A stretch of DNA of 64,000 nt. Source: Bifidobacterium breve. GTDB lineage: Bacteria; Actinomycetota; Actinomycetes; Nanopelagicales; Nanopelagicaceae. The notes beneath the pieces were generated by a model. The model was given only the letters and a program-made list of their open reading frames with translations. It did no database searches and was not told the DNA's origin. Below, in pieces: positions 17,785-26,463 of the stretch (position 1 is the stretch's first letter; every line of letters begins with the position of its first letter). The position numbers were made by a program, and so were the translations under genes. The stretch spans positions 124,001 through 188,000 of the forward strand of contig CAMDBB010000002.1 in assembly GCA_945889195.1 (NCBI GenBank). Reading direction: 5' to 3'.

Positions 17785-19011
17785 ATGAAAGCGCTCGTTA
17801 TCGGCGCAGGCGGAGTTGGCAGTGCAATCGCAAATATCGCATCACGTCGATCATTTATCTCTGAAATGATCATTGCAGATCGCAATCTGTCACGCGCAGA
17901 AGCAGCCGTAACCAAGTTGAAAGACTCTCGATTCTCCGCAGCGGAGGTGAACGCCGCAGAACTTGAAGATGTCCGAGCTCTCATTCGTAAGGCAAACCCA
18001 GATATTGTTGTGAACGCGGTAGATCCGCGTTTTGTGATGCCTATCTTTTTGGCGTGCGAAATTGAAAATGTAAATTACATGGATATGGCGATGTCACTTT
18101 CGCGCCCACATCCTCATTACCCAAATAGCGAAACCGGCGTAAAGCTCGGTGACGAACAATTTGCTCGCGACTGGAACTGGTGTGAACGTGGCATCTACGC
18201 AGTCGTTGGTATGGGTATTGAACCTGGCATGAGCGATGTATTCGCTCGCTATGCATCCGATGAACTCTTCTCGCGTCTTGATGAAGTAACTGTCTTTGAT
18301 GGTTCTAACCTGACCGTTGAGGGCGCTGACTTTGCTCCATCGTTTTCCATCTGGACAACGATTGAAGAATGTCTCAATCCCCCATTGGTTTGGGAAGATG
18401 GTCGCGGTTGGTATACAACTGAACCATTTAGCGAGCTTGAGGTATTTGATTTCCCTGAAGGAATCGGACCAGTCGAGTGCGTCAACGTTGAGCACGAAGA
18501 GGTAGTTCTTATCCCGCAGAAAGTTGATGCCAAGAAAGTTAAGTTCAAGTATGGACTTGGCTCTGAATTTATCTCAACGCTGAAGACAATTCATATGCTG
18601 GGAATGGATCGTAAGGAGCAGATCACTGTGCAAGGTGTTGCTGTTTCACCTCGCGATATCTTGGCTGCATCTCTGCCAGATCCTGCAACTCTCGGAGAAC
18701 GTATGCGTGGAAAGACTTGCGCAGGCACTCTTGTGAAGGGTCTTGATAAAGAAGGTAAGCCAAAGGCTGTCTACATTTACAACGTCGTTGATAACGCGTG
18801 GTCTATGGAGAATTACGGCGATCAAGCAGTTGTATGGCAGACCGCTATCAACCCAGTGATCGCTATGGAGCTTATTCATAAGGGTGTTTGGCAGCCGGAA
18901 GGCGTCAATGGCCCTGAATGGTTTGCACCTAAGCCATTCTTAGAGTTAGTTTCAGAGTATGGATCTTCATGGCATATCCGTGAAGAGGATACAAAGGGGA
19001 TTGTTGTCTGA
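17785..19011 (+). CDS. Saccharopine dehydrogenase-family oxidoreductase
   Basis: The 408-residue protein has an N-terminal Rossmann fold (ALVIGAGGVGSAIANIA, then IIADRNLSRAEA) and the long catalytic domain of the saccharopine dehydrogenase / carboxynorspermidine synthase superfamily (YAVVGMGIEPGMSDVFARYA). A GAAAGG Shine-Dalgarno precedes the ATG by six bases. Members couple amino-acid and keto/aldehyde substrates through a reduced imine; lysine degradation and carboxy(nor)spermidine synthesis are both possible and cannot be separated here. The next gene, an SDR, overlaps by one base, so the two are probably co-translated. Confidence 0.85.
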   Translation: MKALVIGAGGVGSAIANIASRRSFISEMIIADRNLSRAEAAVTKLKDSRFSAAEVNAAELEDVRALIRKANPDIVVNAVDPRFVMPIFLACEIENVNYMDMAMSLSRPHPHYPNSETGVKLGDEQFARDWNWCERGIYAVVGMGIEPGMSDVFARYASDELFSRLDEVTVFDGSNLTVEGADFAPSFSIWTTIEECLNPPLVWEDGRGWYTTEPFSELEVFDFPEGIGPVECVNVEHEEVVLIPQKVDAKKVKFKYGLGSEFISTLKTIHMLGMDRKEQITVQGVAVSPRDILAASLPDPATLGERMRGKTCAGTLVKGLDKEGKPKAVYIYNVVDNAWSMENYGDQAVVWQTAINPVIAMELIHKGVWQPEGVNGPEWFAPKPFLELVSEYGSSWHIREEDTKGIVV

Positions 19012-19784
19012 TGACTTCAACAAGGTGGGCTCTCGTCACTGGTGCAACTGCAGGCATTGGCGAGAGTTTCACCCGTCTTCTCGCAGCTAAGGGTTACAAC
19101 GTCGCACTAGTTGCGCGCGATGAAGCAAGGCTGCACGAACGCGCTGGGGCTCTGCGTGAAAAGTATGGAGTGCAGACCTTTGTGCTTCCAGCAGATCTAG
19201 CGACAAAAGCTGGCTGTAAGGCTGTTGAGGATTACATCTCTTCTTATCCAATTGAAGTACTGATCAATAATGCCGGATTTGGAATCAAGTACCCATTCAC
19301 AATGAGCGCGCTGCAAGCTGAGCAAGAGCTATTGGATGTTCTGGTGCGCACACCCATGAGATTGATGCATGTGATCTTGCCAGGTATGAAGGAACGTAAC
19401 TCTGGCGTGATCATCAATGTTTCATCGGTGGCAAGCTTTATTGCAGGGGGAACATATAGCGCAGCGAAGTCTTATCTGACTGTGCTGACTGAAGCTGTTA
19501 ACACTGAGGTAAAGAGCACCAACATTAAAGTCTCAGCGCTCTGCCCAGGATTTACCCGCACAGAATTTCATCAGCGCGGCAAGATGAAGATGAGCGGTCT
19601 GCCTGACTTTATGTGGCTGAACTCAGATAAGTTAGTTGAGCAGTCATGGAAAGATGCTCAGGCCAATAAGCCTGTCAGTATTCCTGGATGGCAGTACAAA
19701 CTACTTGTTGCAATTGTTTCTATCGCACCAAGAAAGTTCGTTCGCAATATCGGAATGAATATTCGTAAAAAGCAGAGGACTTAA
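19011..19784 (+). CDS. Short-chain dehydrogenase/reductase (SDR)
   Basis: The 257-residue classical SDR shows TGATAGIGESFTRLLA (TGxxxGIG cofactor motif), INNAGFG (NNAG), the catalytic Ser in INVSSVASF, and YSAAKSYL (YxxxK). A basic residue follows the second strand (ALVARDEARL), hinting at NADP. The C-terminal stretch after residue 225 is hydrophobic and basic (YKLLVAIVSIAPRKFVRNIG), suggesting peripheral membrane contact. The start codon overlaps the upstream TGA, and the end overlaps the convergent helicase gene by four bases. Substrate unknown. Confidence 0.9.
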   Translation: MTSTRWALVTGATAGIGESFTRLLAAKGYNVALVARDEARLHERAGALREKYGVQTFVLPADLATKAGCKAVEDYISSYPIEVLINNAGFGIKYPFTMSALQAEQELLDVLVRTPMRLMHVILPGMKERNSGVIINVSSVASFIAGGTYSAAKSYLTVLTEAVNTEVKSTNIKVSALCPGFTRTEFHQRGKMKMSGLPDFMWLNSDKLVEQSWKDAQANKPVSIPGWQYKLLVAIVSIAPRKFVRNIGMNIRKKQRT

Positions 19785-21862
19785 CGACCACGGCGGCTAT
19801 TGCCACCACGGTATCCACCACTCTTACCTGAACCACCGCGACGGCTTCCGCCAGAGCGTGAACCACCTTGTGGGCCTTTACGCTCAACGATAGGTGGAAT
19901 ATAAGGAACTCCAGTTGGCTCTTGCGCACCAGTGATCACCATCAACTTTTCATCGAGTGGGCGAACATCGTGGAACTTAGGAGTTACTCCTGCACGAGAG
20001 AGCAGGCCAGTAACGGCGCGCTGATTCTTAGAGGATGAGAGCGTTACAACTGTTCCTGATTCGCCAGCGCGAGCTGTACGACCGGAACGGTGCAAGTAAT
20101 CCTTGTGATCTTGTGGCAGATCAACGTGCACAACAAGTGAGATTCCATCTACGTGGATTCCGCGAGCTGCAACATCTGTTGCCACAAGTGCTGAATTCTC
20201 TTGTTCCTTAAAGAGAGCAAGTGTGCGAGTACGAACTGCTTGTGACTTTCCGCCGTGCAACGCACCAACTGGCACACCTGCATTAGCAAGCTTGTCAGCA
20301 AGGCGATCTGCTCCACGTTGTGTCTTTACGAAGAGAATTGTCTTTCCGTTACGAGCAGCGATTTGAGATGTGATGTCATCTTTATCGCCTGGGTGCATCT
20401 GAAGAACATGGTGTTCCATCGTTGAAACCGAAGCGCGGTCATTTTGCAATGAGTGAGTCTTTGGGTTCTTGAGGTACTGGCGAACGAGTGAGTCAACGCC
20501 GCGATCGAGAGTTGCTGAGAAGAGAAGACGTTGTCCATCAAGATTTGCCTGATCAAGGATTTCCTTCACAACTGGAAGGAATCCCATATCTGCCATCTGA
20601 TCTGCTTCATCAAGAACAGTAATCTGTAGTTGATCAAGCTGAACTTCGTTCTTATTGAGCAAGTCGATAAGACGTCCAGGTGTTGCTACCAAGATAGCTG
20701 TTGCCTTACGCATTGCAGTGATCTGCTTTGCATATGGCATTCCGCCTGCGATAACGACTGATTCATGTCCTACTGCGCGCGCAAGCGGGCGAAGTACTTC
20801 ATCAATCTGCTGTGCTAGTTCGCGAGTAGGGGTCAAGATAAGTGCCAGTGGCTTATGAGGGCGCGCGACCTTATCTGAAATATTTGTGAGCAAGGCAAGG
20901 CTAAATGCCAGAGTCTTTCCTGAACCAGTCTGACCGCGCCCCAAAATATCGTGGCCGGCGAGCGCATCAGGAAGTGTTGCGATCTGGATTGGGAATGGAT
21001 GTGTAATGCCTTGCGCGCTCAGTGCATTTGCAAGAGCTGGTGCAATTCCTAGGTCACGGAATGAAGTTGTTACTTCAGTCAGTGGAGTTGCTTCAACGAG
21101 GTTGGCATCTGCCAAGTTCACTGAAATGTAATTATCATCTGCACCGAAATCAACCGCTGCCTTGTTATGTGTCTTTGCTGCGCGGAAATCATCGCGCGCA
21201 TATGCAGGCGATTCATTACGTGAATCGTTGCGACGATCGCGTGGTGGCTTTGCAGGTGTGCGCGGAGAATCTCCACGACGTTGAGCTGCAGATTGTGGCG
21301 CTGCCGGATTATATTTTTCGCGCTTCTGCGGAATAAAGTTTGGACGGCCGTCATCAGAGTGAGCAACCTTCGCCTTGACTGCTTCGCGTCGAGTAGTTGG
21401 ACGCACATCTGATTTCGCTGGGCGCTCTAAACGCTCTGGGCGGAATGGGCGATCTGCCTTAAATGGACGCTCTGCACGTTCGGTGCGCTCTGCGACAAAC
21501 TTAGCAGCGCGTGATGGCGCCTTACGAGGTGGCTTTGCAAAGGTGCGCTCTTCTCGGCTCTGCTTTGGATTTCCCTTTGGTGCGCCTTCAATATTCTTTG
21601 ACTTGGAAGCTGTGCGTTCTTGGAAACGCTGTGCACGTAACTTAGAACGATCGGCTAAGCGAACTTCCTTCTTGGTTACTGTTTCGCGATCTGAATAACG
21701 CTTTGTTGGCGCGCTCTTTTCAGGGGCAGCCTTCTTTGAGAATGTGGACTTCTTTACGGGAGCTGCCTTCTTCGCTGCCTTTTGAGCAGAGGTATGGCGA
21801 GGCTTTCCTTTAGCGGCGCGACGAGCTTTTCCGGGCGCGGCAGTACGTGTTTGTAGAGACAT
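19781..21862 (-). CDS. DEAD-box ATP-dependent RNA helicase
   Basis: The 693-residue protein has a basic, disordered N-terminal extension of about 240 residues (Lys/Arg/Ala-rich, many KK and RP pairs), then the helicase core: TSFRDLGIAPALANAL (Q motif region), GRGQTGSGKTLAFSLAL, PTRELAQQ, VLDEADQM, LFSATL, VATDVAARGIHV and HRSGRTARAGESG. A Gly/Arg/Ser-rich tail ends the protein. Such helicases unwind mRNA and rRNA, typically in the cold. ATG 21862 was chosen; a TTG 27 bases upstream lies inside a hairpin loop. The long structured upstream region suggests post-transcriptional control. Confidence 0.93.
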   Translation of the reverse strand: MSLQTRTAAPGKARRAAKGKPRHTSAQKAAKKAAPVKKSTFSKKAAPEKSAPTKRYSDRETVTKKEVRLADRSKLRAQRFQERTASKSKNIEGAPKGNPKQSREERTFAKPPRKAPSRAAKFVAERTERAERPFKADRPFRPERLERPAKSDVRPTTRREAVKAKVAHSDDGRPNFIPQKREKYNPAAPQSAAQRRGDSPRTPAKPPRDRRNDSRNESPAYARDDFRAAKTHNKAAVDFGADDNYISVNLADANLVEATPLTEVTTSFRDLGIAPALANALSAQGITHPFPIQIATLPDALAGHDILGRGQTGSGKTLAFSLALLTNISDKVARPHKPLALILTPTRELAQQIDEVLRPLARAVGHESVVIAGGMPYAKQITAMRKATAILVATPGRLIDLLNKNEVQLDQLQITVLDEADQMADMGFLPVVKEILDQANLDGQRLLFSATLDRGVDSLVRQYLKNPKTHSLQNDRASVSTMEHHVLQMHPGDKDDITSQIAARNGKTILFVKTQRGADRLADKLANAGVPVGALHGGKSQAVRTRTLALFKEQENSALVATDVAARGIHVDGISLVVHVDLPQDHKDYLHRSGRTARAGESGTVVTLSSSKNQRAVTGLLSRAGVTPKFHDVRPLDEKLMVITGAQEPTGVPYIPPIVERKGPQGGSRSGGSRRGGSGKSGGYRGGNSRRGR

Positions 21863-21878
21863 GAAAAATGACACCAAT

Positions 21879-21899
21879 CGAGACGACAAGCGCGTCTCG
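21879..21899 (-). promoter_or_regulatory. Perfect hairpin just upstream of the helicase start
   Basis: CGAGACG and CGTCTCG form a perfect seven-base-pair stem with a seven-base loop, ending 16 bases before the helicase ATG on the minus-strand mRNA. It would cover the ribosome approach region and contains the alternative TTG start in its loop. A temperature-sensitive control element is possible. Confidence 0.45.
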
Positions 21900-21910
21900 G
21901 TTAGATGGCC

Positions 21911-21980
21911 AAACTAGTTTGAAACTAGCGCCACCAGGGTCTTGATAAGACTCGCAAGTAAGTGGCCATTCGGCTCACTT
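21911..21980 (-). promoter_or_regulatory. Further inverted repeats in the helicase leader
   Basis: Two more symmetrical elements lie upstream: CTAGTTT-G-AAACTAG at 21914-21928 (overlapping the self-complementary AAACTAGTTT at 21911-21920), and AAGTGGCC / GGC-T-CACTT at 21960-21980 with a single bulge. The first could be an operator, the second an RNA hairpin. About 290 bases lie between the two genes here, unusually long for this genome; I see no coding frame in them. Confidence 0.35.
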
Positions 21981-22149
21981 TGGGGGGAAGTACATCGGTG
22001 CGGATGCATCGATGGGTTAATCATACAGGGTCAAAAGTGGCTCAATTACCAGGGCTAATTCACATGAAATTCAATGGCGCTACCGCCAAGTCACGCTCAA
22101 TTTCTAAAACTCCCTCGGTACCATAGCCCAGTATCCAATGGAGGTTTTT

Positions 22150-22758
22150 ATGTTTCGCAAAGTATCAGTGGCCTTACTTGCTTCGCTTGTGGTTCTTTCC
22201 GGAGTAACCGCTCCGGCAGCAAGTGCGGCAACAAAGATCAGTAACGGGGTTGCCTGTTCAAAGGCAAATTCGAAGAAAACTGTAAACGGCTACAAGTACC
22301 GTTGCGCTAAGAACCCATTGGTAAAGAATGCAAAACTTACTTGGCTCTCATTTGAATGTCTGACAGCAACAAAACAGTGGCAGACAGCAACTAAGGCGCA
22401 GCGCGATCTCGTGAACGTGGCAGATCAGACCGCAGCACTTGATGCTGAATACATCGCTGCAACTGCCTCACTTGCCAGCACAACTGCAGCTCTTGAAAAA
22501 GCTCGAGCGCAGGTAACGCAATTCCAAGCGCAGATGAATGCCTCGACAAACTCTGCAGAGAAGTCAAAACTCGCAGTTGCTGTATCAAAGCTAGCAAATG
22601 CAGTTCTGGTACTCAGTGGCTCACGTTCTAAGCTCCAAACTCAGGTAAGTGACCTTGAATCAAAGAAGGCGCTCCTTCAATCTGCTCCAGAGCAGTTGAA
22701 GGCCAATGCAACTGATGCTCGCGCATCAGCTGGCCTGCTCTGCGCTAAGGGGTTCTAA
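22150..22758 (+). CDS. Exported coiled-coil protein of unknown function
   Basis: The start was set at ATG 22150 because GGAGG ends five bases earlier; an in-frame ATG at 22138 precedes that site. The 202-residue product has a signal peptide (VALLASLVVLSGVTAPAASA), a short Cys-containing N-terminal domain (CSKANSKKTVNGYKYRC) and a long Ala/Thr/Lys-rich helical region with heptad-like spacing at roughly 75-185, ending in a last Cys (LLCAKGF). I do not recognise a named family. A strong terminator follows. Probably a secreted or cell-surface protein. Confidence 0.72.
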   Translation: MFRKVSVALLASLVVLSGVTAPAASAATKISNGVACSKANSKKTVNGYKYRCAKNPLVKNAKLTWLSFECLTATKQWQTATKAQRDLVNVADQTAALDAEYIAATASLASTTAALEKARAQVTQFQAQMNASTNSAEKSKLAVAVSKLANAVLVLSGSRSKLQTQVSDLESKKALLQSAPEQLKANATDARASAGLLCAKGF

Positions 22759-22782
22759 CTCAGCGCTAAAGAAGACGCTTTA

Positions 22783-22828
22783 AAGTAAGGCTTCCCCTAT
22801 TTATAGGCGGAGGCCTTACTTATTTAAT
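22783..22828 (+). terminator. Rho-independent terminator
   Basis: AAGTAAGGCTTCC (22783-22795) pairs with GGAGGCCTTACTT (22809-22821), a 13-base-pair stem with one G-T pair, followed by the T-rich ATTTAAT. It ends the secreted coiled-coil gene; its tail doubles as the -10 region of the next gene. Confidence 0.8.
22823..22828 (+). promoter_or_regulatory. Putative leaderless -10 element of the diguanylate cyclase gene
   Basis: TTTAAT, five of six matches to TATAAT, is followed by six bases and the ATG at 22835. It lies within the T tail of the preceding terminator. Confidence 0.4.
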
Positions 22829-22834
22829 CTGTGA

Positions 22835-24211
22835 ATGCATCGAGCGGTGAAATGGCTTCCAGCTGCGCTTTTGACCTTTCATATCGCAGCGAAGATTTCT
22901 GCACCCGGACAATCTCTTCTCATGGATTTACTTGCCTACAACGTAATCTGGATAGCCGCCGTTGTTGCAATTACACAAGCGCCACTCATGAACGATCCGA
23001 TTGCACTGGCCTGCACGTGTTTAGCAATCTCATTTTGGGGAATCGGCTCATCACTCAATAGTTACAGCAACTTCTATAGCGTGAGCGAAAGCTCAGATTT
23101 GCTCGCACAGATTTGTTACACACTCTTCTATCCCTTTGCGCTCATTGCCTTGCCTCGAGTAGTCACACGCGGGCGAAAACTCAACCCCATAGAGCTCTTA
23201 GATGCTGCCATATTTGGCCTTGGTATCTCATCGATTGCGACAGCGCTCTTTATCTCACGAGTCTTTCCAGATTCACTTATCAATCTACAAGATCAATTCT
23301 TCTCGCTACTTTTTCCTATCGGAGATTTACTTCTGCTGACACTTTCAGCGGTTGCTGCAATTACACATCGACTACATCCCAGAGCGCTCTTTCTCTTTCT
23401 AGGTTTTGTGCTCTTTAGCCTCTCGGATATTCTCTATCTCTGGCTAGCTATCAACGAGAGTTACCAATTCGGTCAGCTCAGCGATGATGGATGGCTACTG
23501 GGAATTGTTCTGATTGCACTTTCATTCTGGTCGATACCTGCCCGTGATGGACGTGAAATCACCATCCATCCAGTCTTCATTGCCGTCTCAGTATTCATCA
23601 GCCCAACTCTCCTTGCTTATTCAGCACTTCGTCCTGGAGTTTTTCCTATCTTTATTATCGCTCCCACAATTGCAACTTTGTTCTTGGCCTTTATTCGCAT
23701 GACTATCGTCATTAGGCAGGCGCGAAATCTAGGTGAAGAGAAGGTATTGGCGCGCACCGATGAACTAACGGGCCTTCCTAATCGCAGACGGTTGATTGCA
23801 GATTTAGAAACTTTTTCAAAGAGCGAAGGTGCTCTTCTGCTCCTTGACCTCAATCAATTTAAACCGGTCAATGATCAATATGGCCACGAGTTCGGCAATC
23901 TTGTTCTGCAACAAGTGGCACAACGATTTAGCCGCTCACTTCCTACTGGCGCTGTCCTCGCCCGTCTAGGCGGCGATGAATTTGGAGTCCTGGTCAACGG
24001 CAACTACGAGCAGACGCTGGAAGCTGCTTACGCGTTGGAGGCGACGTTGAGCTATCCCTTTGTGATTGAAGGAAACTCAATCAAGATTGGAGTGAGCGTC
24101 GGCCATGTGCAAAATGATGGTTCGCATAACGCGTTAGAGCGAGCAGATGCAGCAATGTATGAAGCAAAGCGCAGCGGAGTTGGAGTTGTGCGGGCTCAGC
24201 CAGTCTTATGA
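22835..24211 (+). CDS. Membrane-bound diguanylate cyclase (GGDEF domain)
   Basis: The 458-residue protein has eight or nine hydrophobic segments over residues 1-290, then a GGDEF domain with ARTDELTGLPNRRRL, LLLLDLNQFKPVNDQYGH and the intact active-site motif RLGGDEFGVLV near residue 380. It would make c-di-GMP at the membrane. An RxxD inhibitory site cannot be confirmed by eye (LPTGAVLARLGG precedes the motif). No EAL or HD-GYP partner is encoded in the window. The end overlaps the convergent YeeE gene by 16 bases. The N-terminal sensor has no recognised family. Confidence 0.9.
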   Translation: MHRAVKWLPAALLTFHIAAKISAPGQSLLMDLLAYNVIWIAAVVAITQAPLMNDPIALACTCLAISFWGIGSSLNSYSNFYSVSESSDLLAQICYTLFYPFALIALPRVVTRGRKLNPIELLDAAIFGLGISSIATALFISRVFPDSLINLQDQFFSLLFPIGDLLLLTLSAVAAITHRLHPRALFLFLGFVLFSLSDILYLWLAINESYQFGQLSDDGWLLGIVLIALSFWSIPARDGREITIHPVFIAVSVFISPTLLAYSALRPGVFPIFIIAPTIATLFLAFIRMTIVIRQARNLGEEKVLARTDELTGLPNRRRLIADLETFSKSEGALLLLDLNQFKPVNDQYGHEFGNLVLQQVAQRFSRSLPTGAVLARLGGDEFGVLVNGNYEQTLEAAYALEATLSYPFVIEGNSIKIGVSVGHVQNDGSHNALERADAAMYEAKRSGVGVVRAQPVL

Positions 24212-25437
24212 AGCTTTAACTTGATTCCTACAAAAGATCCTAGGAATACAAAGATAAAGAAGATCCAGCCAGAGAGTGCAAATGCTTGAGTACCCGATAG
24301 CAGCACACCAATGGTGCAGCCGAGTGAGGTCATTGATCCCCAACCTAAAGCGACTCCACCGAGCAACGCTGTGCTGGTATTTGTAACTGTAAGACGTGAT
24401 GGCTTAAAGCGTCCGCCAGCGAAAGCTGCAGCAAATGAAGAGCCAATAATGCCGATGACGAGCCAACCATTATTTGTCAGCGTCTCGGTCACTACTGCAA
24501 TACAACCTGCCATGCGATCGAGGCCAGTAAGAGTTTCTGGTCCAATTCCATTGGAGTTCATAAAGGTGCGCGCAGTTGTGCTCAATTGACGAGTAACACC
24601 GAGTGGTTCAACACGTAGGTAGGCAACAGTGCCAACAACGCCAACAAGTAGACCTGTTGTAATTGGGCTCCAGCGTTCGAAGATTAACTTCTTAAGTGCT
24701 TGGCTCAAGGAAAGTGTGCTGGCGCTACTTCTAATTGGCTCTGAGTTAACGCCTTTTTTCATCACGAAGATTGCTAGCGCTAAAAGGACAGCCATCGTCA
24801 GAACGAGTGATCCTGAATATCCAATGTAATGCGGCAACCACAGAGTTGGTGCATCAGAGATCGCGTTGAGATAGAACCAGTTCCAGGTAAGGAATGCGAG
24901 AACAAACCCACCGAGGGTTCCAATTAGCGCAGGTATTGCACGCAAATAACCTTGGCCCAATCGATACAAGTGGCCACTGATACATGCGCCTGAGAGCGCC
25001 ATGCCAATTCCAAAGGTAAAGGCCGAAAGCGCCAATACCCAACTGACTGGTCCAATGTGGGCTGCAGGTGGAAGACGATCTGTTGTTGTATCAGGTAAGA
25101 ACTGCCCAAAGATCAGCGCATAACCAACTGATCCAGTTGCAATGGCAACAAGCACAGAGAGAAAGGGCGTTGTGTTCTTATCTTCAATCCCGTCCCGGAA
25201 GATGCAGAAGAAACAGAAACGACCGCGCTCGAGCAGAAGCCCCAAGCTGATACCAATCAAAAGTGAAATCGGCGCTGTTGAATTGCTGGTATTCGACGAA
25301 AGAATAAATGCAGTAAGTAGCAGCGCTGCGATTACTCCAAATGAGATTGCGGTGCGAATCTTTTCCGCACGGGTCCAGGCAGAAGCAGCAGCCCCGATGG
25401 CGCTGGGGCTGCTGCTCTGCTGTGGATTAATTGAAAT
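24196..25437 (-). CDS. YeeE/YedE (TsuA-type) thiosulfate permease, probable ATT start
   Basis: The polytopic protein carries three Cys-bearing motifs characteristic of thiosulfate-conducting YeeE: ERGRFCFFCIFRD, SGACISGHLYRLG and SLGCTIGVLLSG. It would import thiosulfate as a sulfur source. The first conventional start in frame is TTG at 25260, but the frame upstream is open and encodes KIRTAISFGVIAALLLTAF, a plausible TM helix. An ATT at 25437, overlapping the rhodanese TAA by one base and seven bases after GGGGAG, would give 413 residues. No ATG, GTG or TTG exists between. If ATT is wrong, the CDS starts at 25260. Confidence 0.85.
   Translation of the reverse strand: MSINPQQSSSPSAIGAAASAWTRAEKIRTAISFGVIAALLLTAFILSSNTSNSTAPISLLIGISLGLLLERGRFCFFCIFRDGIEDKNTTPFLSVLVAIATGSVGYALIFGQFLPDTTTDRLPPAAHIGPVSWVLALSAFTFGIGMALSGACISGHLYRLGQGYLRAIPALIGTLGGFVLAFLTWNWFYLNAISDAPTLWLPHYIGYSGSLVLTMAVLLALAIFVMKKGVNSEPIRSSASTLSLSQALKKLIFERWSPITTGLLVGVVGTVAYLRVEPLGVTRQLSTTARTFMNSNGIGPETLTGLDRMAGCIAVVTETLTNNGWLVIGIIGSSFAAAFAGGRFKPSRLTVTNTSTALLGGVALGWGSMTSLGCTIGVLLSGTQAFALSGWIFFIFVFLGSFVGIKLKLHKTG
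25384..25416 (-). promoter_or_regulatory. Strong hairpin at the rhodanese-permease junction
   Basis: AGCAGCAGCCCC (25384-25395) and GGGGCTGCTGCT (25405-25416) form a perfect 12-base-pair stem with a nine-base loop. No T run follows on either strand, so it is not a classical terminator. It lies inside the proposed permease N-terminus and could limit expression of that gene relative to the rhodanese. Confidence 0.5.
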
Positions 25438-26384
25438 TACGCTGCTCCCCAGATGGTTCCAGCGTTGTTAACGATTGGAACACCGACAGAGTTACCGTAT
25501 TCAGTCCATGAACCGTCGTAGTTCTTGACGTTGTAGCCCAAGATCTCGCTAAGGACGAACCATGTAAGAGATGAGCGCTCTCCGATACGGCAGTAAGTAA
25601 TGATGTTCTGCTTTCCATCGACGCCCTTATCTGCGTAGAGCTTCTTTAGCTCTGCAACAGACTTAAAGGTTCCATCAGCGTTCACATTTGCACCCCAAGG
25701 GACATTGATTGCACCTGGGATGTGGCCTGCACGAACTGCGAGTTCCTGGAATCCTGGAGCTGCGAAGATCTTGCCGTTGAATTCATCAGCGCCGCGGATA
25801 TCGATGAGATCTGCCTTAACGCGCTTCTTTGCAACTGGAAGAACATCGTTGATCAAAGTTGCACGTAGAGCCTTATCAGCCTTTGTTGCGACAAAGTTTC
25901 CAGCTGAGAATGTTGGTACCGCAGTTGTGAGTGGACGTCCATCCTTCTCCCACTTCACGCGACCGCCATCAAGGACGCGTACATCCTTCTGACCGTAGAT
26001 GTTAAAGATCCATGCTCCCCATGCAGCGAACCAGTTGTTCTTATCGCCGTAGAGAACAACAGTTGTGTCATCGCTGATGCCAGCCTTCTGAACCAACTTG
26101 CTGAAGTTCTTAGCATTGATGATGTCGCGGTTTACTGTGTCAACGAGATCTGTGTGCCAAACAAACTTAATTGCATTCTTAATGTGGCCACGCTCGTAAA
26201 GTCCTGGTTCAGTGCTTACTTCAATGATGCGGACCTTAGGATTATCAACATTTGCTTCCAACCAATCCGGCTGCGCAACTGAGCGAGCCTGGTTCTTTGG
26301 AGCCGCGTTTGCTGGAACTACTCCAACAGTTGAAACGAGTCCAGCAACAACTGCTGCTGCAAGTGCTTTCTTCAAGATAGACAT
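25437..26384 (-). CDS. Exported rhodanese (thiosulfate sulfurtransferase)
   Basis: The 315-residue protein has a signal peptide (ALAAAVVAGLVSTVGVVPANA) and two rhodanese domains. The N-terminal domain is catalytically silent (VVLYGDKNNWFAAWGAWIF at the loop position). The C-terminal domain has the active-site Cys near residue 265 in ITYCRIGERSS, the loop of thiosulfate:cyanide sulfurtransferases (SseA/CysA2 type). It would move sulfane sulfur from thiosulfate outside the membrane. It lies between a Cys-rich leader peptide and the YeeE-type permease, so the three form a sulfur-acquisition unit. A GGAA ribosome site precedes the ATG. Confidence 0.93.
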   Translation of the reverse strand: MSILKKALAAAVVAGLVSTVGVVPANAAPKNQARSVAQPDWLEANVDNPKVRIIEVSTEPGLYERGHIKNAIKFVWHTDLVDTVNRDIINAKNFSKLVQKAGISDDTTVVLYGDKNNWFAAWGAWIFNIYGQKDVRVLDGGRVKWEKDGRPLTTAVPTFSAGNFVATKADKALRATLINDVLPVAKKRVKADLIDIRGADEFNGKIFAAPGFQELAVRAGHIPGAINVPWGANVNADGTFKSVAELKKLYADKGVDGKQNIITYCRIGERSSLTWFVLSEILGYNVKNYDGSWTEYGNSVGVPIVNNAGTIWGAA

Positions 26385-26463
26385 TATTTTTCCATTTCTA
26401 AGAGTGAATTTGATTTAAGGTAAATCGAAAATAAATGAAATTAAAAAAGTTTTGAGGTTTTAC

